This document shows, piece after piece, positions 54,137-62,878 of a DNA stretch of 64,000 bases. The position numbers and the translations under genes were made by a program. Positions within the stretch are counted from its first letter, which is position 1. Each line of letters starts with the position of its first letter. The stretch is from Caldilineaceae bacterium (GTDB taxonomy: Bacteria; Chloroflexota; Anaerolineae; Caldilineales; Caldilineaceae). Location of the stretch: positions 526,206-590,205 of the forward strand of contig JAJEBF010000014.1 of the NCBI GenBank assembly GCA_022824025.1. The letters run 5' to 3'. The notes under the pieces are model-generated. The model did no database searches and was not told where the DNA came from. It worked only from the letters and a program-made list of their open reading frames with translations.

Positions 54137-55249
54137 ATGCCAGCCAAAGACTGCAGCCGATTCCGCAACCCGCCTACACCCGGCGCCGGGCGCAGGCAAC
54201 GCGGATCATTGTTCACTTGGATGGCTGCGCTGTTCGCCGCGGCGGTCATGACCGCTTGCGTTATCGTCAATCCTCCGCCGGCCCCTACGCCTACGCCCAT
54301 GCCCACCCCAACGCCAACTCGACAAACCATTGTCGATGTCGTCCGTATTGTCGAAGGAGCCGATCCTGCAGTGACCGGTCAGACGGTCCGCGTCGCCCTT
54401 CTCCTCGAGGAAGACAGTTACACTGAACGCTCCCGTTGGCAGTGGGAGCGGTCCGATGACGGCCTAACCAACTGGCGTAGTGTACCCGCCTCCCGGTTGA
54501 CCGACTCCTCCCTCTATGCCCCGGTCGTTGCCGACGAAGGCAAATACCTTCGAGCCTCAGTCAGCTACGTCGACAGTGATGACGTTGGCAAAATCGCTCT
54601 CAGTCCCACCGTCGGCCCTGTGATCGCCGCTGACATCGATACCACCTCCGTGGATTTCGAATTCGGAGATGAGCCCGTAGTCGTCGGCCGCGCCGTGCGC
54701 GCCTTCGTCGATCTACCCAATTCCGACTTCAGCCAGCTCGGCCGCTGGCGATGGGACCGCTCCGACAACGCCCTCCGCGACTGGGTTGACGTCACCGATT
54801 ACGAAGCTGAAGACGCCTCGCTATTCACCCCTTCCTCCCTGGAGAACGGCAAGTACCTGCGCGTTTCTGCTGTATACCTCGAAAGAGATGGCGACTACCG
54901 GAGAGGACTCAGCCAGACCATCGGCCCTGTCATCACTGTGGAAACCGTTGCCGATGTGGTGGCTTTCCCGTCAGGCGCCGACCCGCCGGACGTAGGCTCC
55001 CCGATCACCGTTGCGCTCACCCTTTCCAATGACCAGTACAGCGATCTCGGCTCATGGAAGTGGGAACGATCCAACGACGGTCTCGGCAAATGGGAAGACA
55101 TTACCGACTATGACGCCGCAAACTCTGCCAGCTACACGCCCACCAGCGCTGATGAAGGCAAATACCTGCGCGCTTCAGCCCTCTACCTGGATAGCGACGA
55201 CGAACGAAAGCGGGCCCTGAGTCAGACGATCGGACCTGTTATAGATTAG
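54137..55249 (+). CDS. Lipoprotein with three Ig-like repeat modules
   Basis: This 370-residue surface protein has an N-terminal basic stretch, a hydrophobic core and a lipobox-like MTAC at about residue 40. A short Pro/Thr linker (NPPPAPTPTPMPTPTPT) follows. Three repeats of about 100 residues then follow with the same skeleton: WxWERSDDGL, then a W near a V, then a Y-P or YTP strand, then EGKYLRAS or NGKYLRVS, then Y-D-S-D or Y-E-R-D, and finally SQTIGPV or SPTVGPV. This is an immunoglobulin-like fold of adhesin type. The frame extends upstream to 53735 but that part overlaps the permease gene and repeats. The function is inferred to be surface attachment or display. Confidence 0.82.
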   Translation: MPAKDCSRFRNPPTPGAGRRQRGSLFTWMAALFAAAVMTACVIVNPPPAPTPTPMPTPTPTRQTIVDVVRIVEGADPAVTGQTVRVALLLEEDSYTERSRWQWERSDDGLTNWRSVPASRLTDSSLYAPVVADEGKYLRASVSYVDSDDVGKIALSPTVGPVIAADIDTTSVDFEFGDEPVVVGRAVRAFVDLPNSDFSQLGRWRWDRSDNALRDWVDVTDYEAEDASLFTPSSLENGKYLRVSAVYLERDGDYRRGLSQTIGPVITVETVADVVAFPSGADPPDVGSPITVALTLSNDQYSDLGSWKWERSNDGLGKWEDITDYDAANSASYTPTSADEGKYLRASALYLDSDDERKRALSQTIGPVID

Positions 55250-55840
55250 CCGAGGCCTTTTCCCCTTCAGAACCCGCCGGCGTCTCTCGCCGCGCCTCTG
55301 AAACTCGATCGCCTTCCCTGCAAGTCGCGCCTTCTGGCTCACGTTGGCCCTTCGGTTCGAACCCCTCTCGACCAGGCATAAGCCTGTCGGGATTCCTGTT
55401 CCCGCAATTAAAGACTGTACCCCGGTGTCCGTCTTTCCGCGCGCCAGTCCCGCTCCCTGCCCACGCCAATAGGCTTCCAGGGCCCGTTAGCCAGCCGTTT
55501 CTCCCCGCAATACGCCTTAAGGTCCGCTAGCTATAATCTTTCTCAGCTTGTGCGCTTCAGGCACACCAAACCTGACGCCCTCTTCCTCCATCTCTACATT
55601 TGGCTCTCTTGCCGCTTCAGGTCTCTCTCCCGAACGCGACCTCGCGCAACTGCACGCATTCCGTACGAACCCCCAATTCCTCAATGACGTAAAAGAATCG
55701 TAGTCAACATGTTGAAGATGGCAGCAAGGCAGAAATGGGCGCTCTTCTGCCTCTGCACAACGCTCTCTACCAGAGTAAATTGGCGAAAATGTGGCGGGAT
55801 TCATCCAGTTTTCACGGTCGGAAAAAACACCAGGCATGGA
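55250..55840. other. Gene-free gap
   Basis: No credible coding gene is seen. A 141-codon minus frame at 55517-55942 has no recognisable family and overlaps the promoter below. A TTCGAAC near 55360 is not part of a tRNA fold. Confidence 0.45.
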
Positions 55841-55869
55841 TTTACATTCCATTTTCCACGGCCTATACT
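55841..55869 (+). promoter_or_regulatory. Sigma-70-type promoter of the FN3/Ig-like protein gene
   Basis: TTTACA (55841-55846), 17-base spacer, TATACT (55864-55869), about 115 bases before the ATG at 55986. Confidence 0.72.
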
Positions 55870-55985
55870 GAGAGTCTGTAGCAAACGATCTGGATTGAGC
55901 ACTTTTATGGTCTGGTGGGGTCGAAGTTTCATCGTATAACATCTCATTCCGTAGTCTTGTATCATCAGAGTCAGGAGGATTTATT

Positions 55986-56864
55986 ATGGCGAATCTGCCA
56001 ATGAGGGAAACTCACCGAGTTCAAATGGTCTTTCGCGTGTTTCTACACGTGATTTTGCGAATGAGCGTCGCCATGTTGCGTCTCCTGATCAACAAGGTCT
56101 CCCTCGCCATCGTGGGAGCGCTAATCGTTGTTGGCGCAATCGTCGCGGCCATGAGCATGGCGCCTCCTCCCAAGTCTATTCCAGGAGAAGTGGCGCAGTA
56201 CTCAATGGAGGAGCTGACGGTCCAATTCGCAACCGCGCCCATGCCGCTCTCAATGCCGCTGCTTCACGTCGACTCTTACGACATCCAGTGGACCTCAGTG
56301 GGAACCGGCGAATCCTGGACCACCCAGGGGGAGATCACAATCTCTGGCGTCACCGAGGGCACCGAAGCCGTCTCCTATACGGTTAAGGGTCTCGACCCGG
56401 AGAGAGTTTACCGCTTCAGAACCAGAGGAAGAAACCTTCTCGGCGCAGGCCCCTGGTCGGATTGGTTCCCCTCCAACGGACTGGTCCCTGGTCCCGGCCC
56501 AGCGCCCACCCCTGAGCCGACCGCCACGCCCACGCCCGTGCCAACGCCCCAGACCGAGACCAACACGGTCTACTTCAACACCGATCAGCGCCCTACGGTC
56601 GGGCAGGAAATCACGGCCCAGCTGTCGCTCTCAGAGGACACCTATTCCAATCTGAGCGACTGGCAGTGGCAGAGTTCCGATACCGCGCTCAGCGCCTGGC
56701 AGGACATCAACCAGCTAACGGCCGAAGACACCGCCATCTACACACCCGCTGACACCGACGTAGGCAAGTTTCTGAGAGTCTATGTGACCTACACCGACAG
56801 CAACGGCATCCTGAAGCGAGGCCTGAGCCCGACAATTGGTCCGGTCCAGGACGCCCTCGACTGA
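55986..56864 (+). CDS. Membrane-anchored fibronectin-III plus Ig-like repeat protein
   Basis: This 292-residue protein has a membrane helix at about residues 36-58 (NKVSLAIVGALIVVGAIVAA). A fibronectin type III-like domain follows at about 70-165 (DIQWTSVGTGESW, GLDPERVYRFRTRGRNLLG, GPWSDW). A Pro/Thr linker at 170-190 (PGPAPTPEPTATPTPVPTPQ) leads to one Ig-like module of the kind repeated three times in 54137-55249 (WQWQSSDTALSAWQDI, YTPADTDVGKFLRV, YTDSNGILKRGLSPTIGPV). The AGGAGG site is strong. Shared module and proximity suggest the two genes arose by domain duplication. Followed by a hairpin terminator. Confidence 0.85.
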   Translation: MANLPMRETHRVQMVFRVFLHVILRMSVAMLRLLINKVSLAIVGALIVVGAIVAAMSMAPPPKSIPGEVAQYSMEELTVQFATAPMPLSMPLLHVDSYDIQWTSVGTGESWTTQGEITISGVTEGTEAVSYTVKGLDPERVYRFRTRGRNLLGAGPWSDWFPSNGLVPGPGPAPTPEPTATPTPVPTPQTETNTVYFNTDQRPTVGQEITAQLSLSEDTYSNLSDWQWQSSDTALSAWQDINQLTAEDTAIYTPADTDVGKFLRVYVTYTDSNGILKRGLSPTIGPVQDALD

Positions 56865-56920
56865 TTCCGGTAGGATTCTGGCCTCAGCCTCGCCCGGCGC
56901 CGCTTGACCGAATGGATACC

Positions 56921-56972
56921 GGACGGCGCAGCCCCCGCATGACGGGAGTCGCTGCGCCGTCCCCTTGCTTTT
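56921..56972 (+). terminator. Hairpin terminator after the FN3/Ig-like gene
   Basis: The arms GGACGGCGCAG and CTGCGCCGTCC pair perfectly over 11 bases around a 20-base loop and are followed by CTTGCTTTTC. Confidence 0.72.
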
Positions 56973-57076
56973 CAAAACCGTGCCATTGTCCGCAGTTTCG
57001 TTTAAGATACCTAAGAGCAAGGCGGCCTGAAGAACAGCCCCCCAAAATTCGCCAAGCCGAATCCAGAGGCCAGGAA

Positions 57077-57871
57077 ATGAACGATCTGAATCTGCTGCAG
57101 TATCTGTTCGACGTACAAGGCTATCTCGTCATCGAAGACGCCTTGACCCCGGATGAAGTTGAGACCATGAACAGTCTGCTCGATCGACAACAGCTGCCCG
57201 CGCCAGGCCAAACGCAACGTTTCGGCAGCGCGCCTGACGGCCCAGGATTTCTTGAATGGGGCCAGCCCTTTGTCGACCTGTTGGACCACGACAGAATCAT
57301 GCCAATCCTGCGCTTTCGCCTGGGAGACTGCTTCCGCCTCGACAGGATCTATGGCATGTGCATGAAACAGGGAATGCCGCGCGGCCGCCTACACGCCGAC
57401 TACGGCGCCACTTCCCCGACCACCGGCGCCAACCCTGGCGAGTACGTCCCGTTCCGCGATGACCAAATCTACAACGGCTTTGTCGTCGTGACCTGGTGCC
57501 TCACCGACACAGGCCCCGGAAAAGGCGGCTTCTGCTGCATCCCCGGCAGCCATAAGAGCAACTACAAACTGCCCCCTCAGATTGACGAAGCCCCCGAGGA
57601 CCATCCCAGCGTCATCATCCCCGAAGCCCCAGCCGGGTCGGCCATCCTGTTCACCGAGGCCCTGACACACGGTACCGCTGCCTGGCAGGCGCAGCACGAG
57701 CGCAGGGCACTCCTCTACAAATACTGCATCTCACACGTAGCGTGGACTGCAAGGCGCGTGCAGACCCCATCAAACGCCCAGTTGACGCCCCGCCAGCAAA
57801 TCCTCTTCCGTGATCCCGGCGACCCCTTTAGGCACTTTCCTTCACTATTTGAAGAAAAGCTCGCCGTCTGA
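57077..57871 (+). CDS. PhyH family dioxygenase with HAD iron motif
   Basis: This 264-residue dioxygenase is the most divergent PhyH member here. Iron ligands are His106 and Asp108 (GRLHADYGAT), with the distal histidine in ALTHGTAAWQAQHERR, which also supplies the arginine. A PGKGGFCCIPGSHKSN segment matches the family. The barrel appears truncated at the N-terminal side, and the start of the catalytic region is earlier than in the others. The ATG at 57077 follows CCAGGAA. It is convergent with the PhyH gene at 58072-58917. Substrate unknown. Confidence 0.87.
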   Translation: MNDLNLLQYLFDVQGYLVIEDALTPDEVETMNSLLDRQQLPAPGQTQRFGSAPDGPGFLEWGQPFVDLLDHDRIMPILRFRLGDCFRLDRIYGMCMKQGMPRGRLHADYGATSPTTGANPGEYVPFRDDQIYNGFVVVTWCLTDTGPGKGGFCCIPGSHKSNYKLPPQIDEAPEDHPSVIIPEAPAGSAILFTEALTHGTAAWQAQHERRALLYKYCISHVAWTARRVQTPSNAQLTPRQQILFRDPGDPFRHFPSLFEEKLAV

Positions 57872-58071
57872 TCCAATCCAGAAAAAAACCGAAACTCGTC
57901 TCGTCTGCTCGACATCCAAGCCAATACAGAACGGTGCGACATCGCATAATCTCCAGGATGCTGCACCGTATTAAAACTGTACTGTTATGAAATTTCGCAC
58001 CGATTGGCAGGATTGCCAGCCAGGGCTTTCGCAGCCTTTCCAGCCCGCGCCGCCTTCCGGCGAGCCCGACT

Positions 58072-58917
58072 CTACGATTTCGCCTCTTCAAGAAGACGCG
58101 GCGGAATGGCATCCCCTTCTGGCCGCGGCATTGGTTGCCAGTATCCACTCGGGTCAATCCCGCGGGCAATGATCCCCTCTGCTTTCTCCGGCTCTGTTCC
58201 TCGAACGTCCGGCGGAAAATACCTGATCGTGAGTCCGCATCGCCGGCGAGTGGACGGATTTGGCTGAGAACCATGCAGAATCATGTCCGTGTGAAGTGAA
58301 ATCTGCCCGGCCTTCAACGCCACTGAGACCGGCCGGCCGTATCGCTCCGGATTATGGACATGCTGGTTGAGCACGCCGTCCTCTTCGTCCGTCACCCACT
58401 CAAACGGAATTCGCCCCAATAGATGTGTACCGGGAAAGAGCTTCATCGCCCCGTTCTCCACATCCACGTCATCGATCGCCAGCCACACAGTCACCACCTT
58501 GCTCGGCGTGATCGCCCAGAACGAAGCATCCTGGTGCCAGTAAACCGACTTCACATCACTGGGCATCTTGGAAAAGTAATGCGTCATCGTGCAAACGATG
58601 TTCGGCCCCAGAATGTCTTTGACGTAGTCCAGTATCCGCTCGTTCGTGACCAGGTCGTAGACGCCCGCGCAATGTGTATGCCAGCCATTGACCGAATAGC
58701 TGTCGAGGCCGGCATCCGACGCCATCTTCAACAGATGGTCGAAATAGCGGCGGTTGGCGTCCGCTTCTGCCTCAGAGAATAGGTCGATCGGAAATAGATA
58801 CCCGTGCTCATTGAAGTAGTCAACCTGCTCGCGTGTCAGCTTCTTCGGTTCCTTTGTCGTGGCGGGAAAAAACCTTAGGTCCCGCTCCATCGTCGGAATC
58901 GCGTCGATCACCGCCAT
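58072..58917 (-). CDS. PhyH family Fe(II)/2-oxoglutarate dioxygenase
   Basis: This 281-residue dioxygenase has iron ligands His128 and Asp130 (VYWHQDASFWAI) and a distal histidine in MILHGSQPNPSTRRRC, where the arginines also lie. GAMKLFPGTHLLGR and IDDVDVENGAM are family segments. The sequence resembles PhyH members that act on small alcohols or ethers more than on phytanoyl-CoA, but the substrate is unproven. The ATG at 58917 follows AGGAG; an in-frame ATG nine codons earlier is a weaker option. It is separated by 140 bases from the Gfo/Idh gene on the same strand. Confidence 0.9.
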   Translation of the reverse strand: MAVIDAIPTMERDLRFFPATTKEPKKLTREQVDYFNEHGYLFPIDLFSEAEADANRRYFDHLLKMASDAGLDSYSVNGWHTHCAGVYDLVTNERILDYVKDILGPNIVCTMTHYFSKMPSDVKSVYWHQDASFWAITPSKVVTVWLAIDDVDVENGAMKLFPGTHLLGRIPFEWVTDEEDGVLNQHVHNPERYGRPVSVALKAGQISLHTDMILHGSQPNPSTRRRCGLTIRYFPPDVRGTEPEKAEGIIARGIDPSGYWQPMPRPEGDAIPPRLLEEAKS

Positions 58918-59057
58918 GTCTGCTCTCTCCTGTGGGCTTGGCACGGCGCATCAACCCACTGGGCGCCGCGTCGCAACTTCCTATGTTAGAGTGGTCCGAT
59001 CCTTGTTCCGTTCGAATCCTGACGACCCGCTCCGCCGTTGTCGATTTGCCAGCCACT

Positions 59058-60071
59058 TCACAGACGCACCACCGCCCCCGTCTTCATCGACTCGGCAACC
59101 GCATCCAAAACTCGCATCTGCGCAATGCTGTTTTCAGGTGAAATCCGGTGAGCCTGACCGCTTTCAAGACAACTGTGCAGATGGTCCAATTGATGCGTGA
59201 ACTGATGCGTCGGCGGAAAAGGGATCGTCTGTAGCCCGTCCGCCGATTGGTACGTCAGCGCCACGTCCTGATTCTCGTTATTCCAAGCCTTATCTATCCT
59301 CAAGAGTCCGGCATCCCCGCTGATTTCCACGTACTGCGAAGCCCAGCAATCGAAGCCGACAGTCAACTGCGCTGCCCGCCCGCCGGAAAAGACCAGTGTA
59401 ATATAGACTGCGTCCTCGACCTCGACACCTTTCGTCTGGACGGCAAAGACGGAGTCCGGCTCCTCGCCAAAAATATGCCGCGCCTGGTGGACATTGTAGC
59501 ACGCCAGGTCATAAATCGCGCCGCCGCCTTTGCTTCGATTCCAGCGCCAGTTGTCCTCTGGACGGCGTCTTTCCAAGGGAACGTTCGTGCAAAAGGTACT
59601 TCGTATGTTCAACAGGTTTCCAATGCCGCCCTGCCTTACAATCTCCTCTGCCTTCAAATGCATAGGATGGTGCCTGAACTTGAATGCCTCCGCGACCAGC
59701 ACGCCGCGTTCGCGGCAGGCAGCAACCATAGCCTCTGCCTCGGCTGCGTTCTGCGTGAAAGGCTTCTCGCAGAGAATCGCCCGCACCCGGCCCGACTCCG
59801 CCAGCCGAATGCCAACCTCGGCATGCAGAGCGCCCCAAACGCAAATCACCGCAATGTCGTACGTCCCCGCTTCCAGCAGTTCGTCAAGCGTAGAGTAGAC
59901 GTAAGGCACATCGAACTGCTGAGTAAACCGCTCGATCGCCTGCGACGAGACGTCGCAGACCGCCGTGAGTTCGGCCCTCTCCAGGTTCGCGCAAGCAGTT
60001 GCATGACCCCGTGATATTCCCCCCGTTCCGACCAGGGCAACACGGAATCTGTTCGACGATCCGTTACTCAT
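59058..60071 (-). CDS. Gfo/Idh/MocA family oxidoreductase (canonical EKP)
   Basis: This 337-residue dehydrogenase has a Rossmann motif ALVGTGGISRGHATAC and the canonical motif EKP in RAILCEKPFTQN. The substrate-domain segment has GGGAIYDLACYNVHQARHI, which resembles the usual GGGALxDxGxHxxD pattern with a histidine at the end. The start at 60071 is preceded by a G-rich site (GAGAGGGG). It is on the same strand as the PhyH gene at 58072, and the two probably form one transcription unit. Substrate probably a sugar or cyclitol. Confidence 0.93.
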   Translation of the reverse strand: MSNGSSNRFRVALVGTGGISRGHATACANLERAELTAVCDVSSQAIERFTQQFDVPYVYSTLDELLEAGTYDIAVICVWGALHAEVGIRLAESGRVRAILCEKPFTQNAAEAEAMVAACRERGVLVAEAFKFRHHPMHLKAEEIVRQGGIGNLLNIRSTFCTNVPLERRRPEDNWRWNRSKGGGAIYDLACYNVHQARHIFGEEPDSVFAVQTKGVEVEDAVYITLVFSGGRAAQLTVGFDCWASQYVEISGDAGLLRIDKAWNNENQDVALTYQSADGLQTIPFPPTHQFTHQLDHLHSCLESGQAHRISPENSIAQMRVLDAVAESMKTGAVVRL

Positions 60072-60284
60072 CCTGTTCTGCCCCTCTCAAGCGCCATCAA
60101 TTCTGGACGTGAAGAAAGTTATGGAGTCAGTCAACGGTGGCTTCCACATGACAAAAATAGTACGCTCCAAAGGCCTTATGTGCTATTATTCCATGCAAAT
60201 GGCAATTCTGAAATGCCTCATGTATTGCCCTTAGCTCAGCCAGCAATTCCGTCCGTATTATCGCCCCAAAGAAAGGTTTTCGCA

Positions 60285-61736
60285 ATGAAAGTTTTCGCAG
60301 GTGGAGTCTCAACCGAAACCAACACCTTCTCACCGATGCCGACTGGGATCCGCGACTACACCATTATCCGACCCGAAGACGGCGTCGAGAAAGGCGTCAA
60401 GCCCGCCTTCGACCAGTTCCAAGCCGAAACCGAGGCCCGCGGCTGGGATTACGTCTTCGGTATGTCCGCCAACGCGCAGCCCGCCGGCCTCACGACACGC
60501 GCCACCTACGAAACGCTGCGCGATGAGTTGCTCGAAAGACTGCAGGCCGCAATGCCCGTCGATATCGTGCTGCTGGGCCTGCATGGCGCAATGGTCGCAG
60601 AGGGATACGACGACTGCGAAACCGACATCATCGATCGCGTCAGGCAACTCGTTGGGCCCGACGTGAAAATCGGCGTCGAACTGGATCTCCACTGCGATGT
60701 CACACAGGCCATGATCGATACCGCCGACGCCATCGTACTCTACAAGGAGTATCCACATACTGACGTCGCCGCCCGGGCATCCGACCTCTTCCATATCGTT
60801 GCCGACGCCGCCGAAGGCAAGACCAATCCCACAATGGCCCTCTTTGACTGCCGCATGATCGGTCTCTATCTTACGCCATACGAACCACTGCGCAGCTTCG
60901 TTGATGAGCTGCTCGCGATGGAAGGCAAAGACGGCATCCTCTCAATCTCTCTCGTCCACTGTTTTCCCTGGGGAGACGTGCCCACATGCGGCGCGCAAGC
61001 CCTCGCAATCACAGACGGAGACCCCGAACAGGCCTCACGTCTGGCCGAAGAGATCGGCCGAAGATTTTACGGAATGCGGCGCGAGCTCGACCAAACGCCT
61101 TACTCGATTGACGAAGCATTAGAGCAGGCCCTGGCAGATCCAACCGGCCCGGTCGTTATCGCCGATCGCGCCGACAACGCAGGCGGCGGCGCCCCCAGCG
61201 ACTCCACGTTCATGCTCAAAGCAATGCTGGACAGGGGAATCGGAAACGCCGGAATCGCGACCATGTGGGACCCTATCGCCGTCCAGGTAGCCATGTCCGG
61301 CGGCGTCGGATCAACGCTGGACCTGAGACTGGGGGGCAAAATGGGCCCCATGTCCGGTGATCCCCTTGACCTGACCGTGAAAGTAACCGGTATTGTCGAG
61401 AACATGGTCCAGGAATGGCCGCAACAGGGCGACCCAATGCGCATCCCTTGCGGAGACTCCGTCTGCTTGCACTGCAACGGAATCGATATTATCGTGAGCA
61501 GCAAGCGGGGCCAGCCGTTCAGCCCCGATGTCTTCACGAACCTCGGTGTCGACGCGCAGAATAAACATATACTGGTGGTGAAGTCTTCTCAGCACTTCTA
61601 TGCCGGTTTCGCGCCAATCGCTTCCCAGATAATCTACATGGCCGCCCCCGGCGCAGTCGCGCCCCGCTACACCGAGATTCCATTCAAACGCGTCGACCTG
61701 AACAAGTACCCATGGGTAGACGACCCATTGGGCTGA
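60285..61736 (+). CDS. M81 family metallopeptidase (MlrC, microcystinase C-like)
   Basis: This 483-residue zinc enzyme belongs to the MlrC/M81 family known from linearised-microcystin degradation, though most family members have unknown natural substrates. It starts with FAGGVSTETNTFSPMPTG. Zinc-binding candidates are the aspartate-histidine pair in ELDLHCDVTQAM and the histidine in EYPHTDVAARA. The C-terminal MlrC_C domain begins at about residue 300 (PVVIADRADNAGGGAPSDST). The start at 60285 is set by an AAAGG site and family N-terminus. No signal peptide is seen. Confidence 0.93.
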   Translation: MKVFAGGVSTETNTFSPMPTGIRDYTIIRPEDGVEKGVKPAFDQFQAETEARGWDYVFGMSANAQPAGLTTRATYETLRDELLERLQAAMPVDIVLLGLHGAMVAEGYDDCETDIIDRVRQLVGPDVKIGVELDLHCDVTQAMIDTADAIVLYKEYPHTDVAARASDLFHIVADAAEGKTNPTMALFDCRMIGLYLTPYEPLRSFVDELLAMEGKDGILSISLVHCFPWGDVPTCGAQALAITDGDPEQASRLAEEIGRRFYGMRRELDQTPYSIDEALEQALADPTGPVVIADRADNAGGGAPSDSTFMLKAMLDRGIGNAGIATMWDPIAVQVAMSGGVGSTLDLRLGGKMGPMSGDPLDLTVKVTGIVENMVQEWPQQGDPMRIPCGDSVCLHCNGIDIIVSSKRGQPFSPDVFTNLGVDAQNKHILVVKSSQHFYAGFAPIASQIIYMAAPGAVAPRYTEIPFKRVDLNKYPWVDDPLG

Positions 61737-61757
61737 GCGGCCATCTGTACTGATTGA

Positions 61758-61886
61758 CAAAGTAGGCTGGTATTGGACGAAAAGCAGGAGTTTGAGGGGC
61801 GCTACTCAAGAGAGTCCTTGGTCGCCGCCTTGCGCCAGCGGGGCGTCAGCTAACTGGCGCCCAGCGACGCTGTCGCCTACGAGGCC
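61758..61886 (+). other. In-frame coding remnant ahead of the helical protein, with TAA
   Basis: The frame of the gene at 61887 is also protein-like from about 61773 (LDEKQEFEGRYSRESLVAAL, then RQRGVS) until TAA at 61851-61853. It resumes immediately with LAPSDAVAYEAL. This looks like the missing N-terminus of the helical protein cut off by one nonsense codon. Confidence 0.65.
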
Positions 61887-62330
61887 TTGGAATCCAGTGA
61901 ACAGTTGTTGACAGCGCTGCTATGTCAAAACGATTCCAGGCTGCGCCTGGCAATGATCCCCCTCCTCCTGCGCCAGCCTGAATTGGCAGACTGTATGCCC
62001 GCCTTGACAGCTCGTTTGCACCCCGATCTGGCCCTCAAGTTGCAGACCCTTTACATGGCCGCGGTCTACCTGCAAAGAAACTGGTTATCGCGCCTGAGGC
62101 TATACCTCAACAGTATGGAGCTTCTGCCCGACCTGTTTTCGCGCCAGTTGGGACTGCCGCCGCCGGATGAACGATTCGGCAGAACCGGGCTCTATGCGCT
62201 GGCAGAAGCTTGGAGAGCCAGGTCAGCCTACCCTTTCGCCCGCCTTGAAGCCCTGAACAATATGATCGATCTGTTCTTTGAGCAGTTGAAGATCGAGGCC
62301 AGAGACCAGGCCGGTGCGTACACTAACTGA
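61887..62330 (+). CDS. Helical protein, putative partner of nucleotidyltransferase; N-terminus interrupted
   Basis: This protein of about 147 residues (from a TTG at 61887; the frame is open from 61854) is all-alpha. A run of leucine-rich helices such as ALLCQNDSRLRLAMIPLLLR and HPDLALKLQTLYMAAVYLQR is visible. It overlaps the next gene by 17 bases, so the pair is one unit. It resembles the helical first component that accompanies DUF6036-type nucleotidyltransferases in bacterial two-gene modules, possibly toxin-antitoxin-like. No convincing start codon or ribosome site exists, and a nonsense codon at 61851 separates it from its likely N-terminus. It may be a pseudogene. Confidence 0.55.
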   Translation: MESSEQLLTALLCQNDSRLRLAMIPLLLRQPELADCMPALTARLHPDLALKLQTLYMAAVYLQRNWLSRLRLYLNSMELLPDLFSRQLGLPPPDERFGRTGLYALAEAWRARSAYPFARLEALNNMIDLFFEQLKIEARDQAGAYTN

Positions 62331-62859
62331 ACGCGATAGCATCGAACTGTGTCTGCAACGACTAGGGCGGCGTTTTACCAGGCCGGGGCGGCTCTACTTG
62401 GTTGGGGGCGCGACAATGGTCTTTGAAGGGTTCCGAGATCAAACTCTCGATATCGATATCTCTTTCGAGGTAGACGACAAGGATCATAGAGACTTTGTGG
62501 CAGCGGTGCGCGACCTGAAGGAGCAACTATCGCTGAACATCGTAGAGGCTTCACCCTCCGATTTCATTCCTGTGCCTGCGGGCTACCGTGAACGCAGCCC
62601 GTACATTGGTCGTTACGGGCGGCTTGAGGTCTTCCACTTCTATCTATACAGTCTGGCTCTCAGCAAAATTGAACGGGGAACCGAAAGCGACTTCGAGGAT
62701 GCGCTGATCCTGCTCCGCAGCGGGCGCATCGACATGCCCGTCCTGAGCCAGTACTTTGAGGAAATCATGACGCGCTACGGCCCCGAAAGCATCAAGCGGG
62801 ATCCAGTCGAGTACAGAAGCAAATCCGAAATTCTGAGAGAGATGTGGAAGAACTGTTAA
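62314..62859 (+). CDS. DUF6036-like nucleotidyltransferase
   Basis: This 181-residue protein has the minimal nucleotidyltransferase pattern: GGATMVFEGF (residues 31-40) followed by DQTLDIDIS with Asp46 and Asp48 as metal-binding acids. A third acidic residue in SKIERGTESDFEDALIL may complete the site. It is likely a DUF6036/AbiEii-type enzyme that transfers nucleotides to an unknown target. The GTG at 62314 lies inside the end of the upstream gene, giving translational coupling. Together they could be an accessory or toxin-antitoxin module. Upstream partner appears damaged, while this ORF is intact. Confidence 0.75.
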   Translation: MRTLTERDSIELCLQRLGRRFTRPGRLYLVGGATMVFEGFRDQTLDIDISFEVDDKDHRDFVAAVRDLKEQLSLNIVEASPSDFIPVPAGYRERSPYIGRYGRLEVFHFYLYSLALSKIERGTESDFEDALILLRSGRIDMPVLSQYFEEIMTRYGPESIKRDPVEYRSKSEILREMWKNC

Positions 62860-62878
62860 CCGGCAAGAAGACCCTTTC

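Noticed and set aside
55340..55400. TTCGAAC sequence considered as a tRNA T-loop
   Set aside because: The flanking bases do not pair as a T-stem on either strand, and no anticodon or acceptor stem is found.
55517..55942. A 141-codon minus-strand frame in the gap before the FN3/Ig-like gene
   Set aside because: It has no family resemblance or credible ribosome site and overlaps a good plus-strand promoter at 55841-55869.
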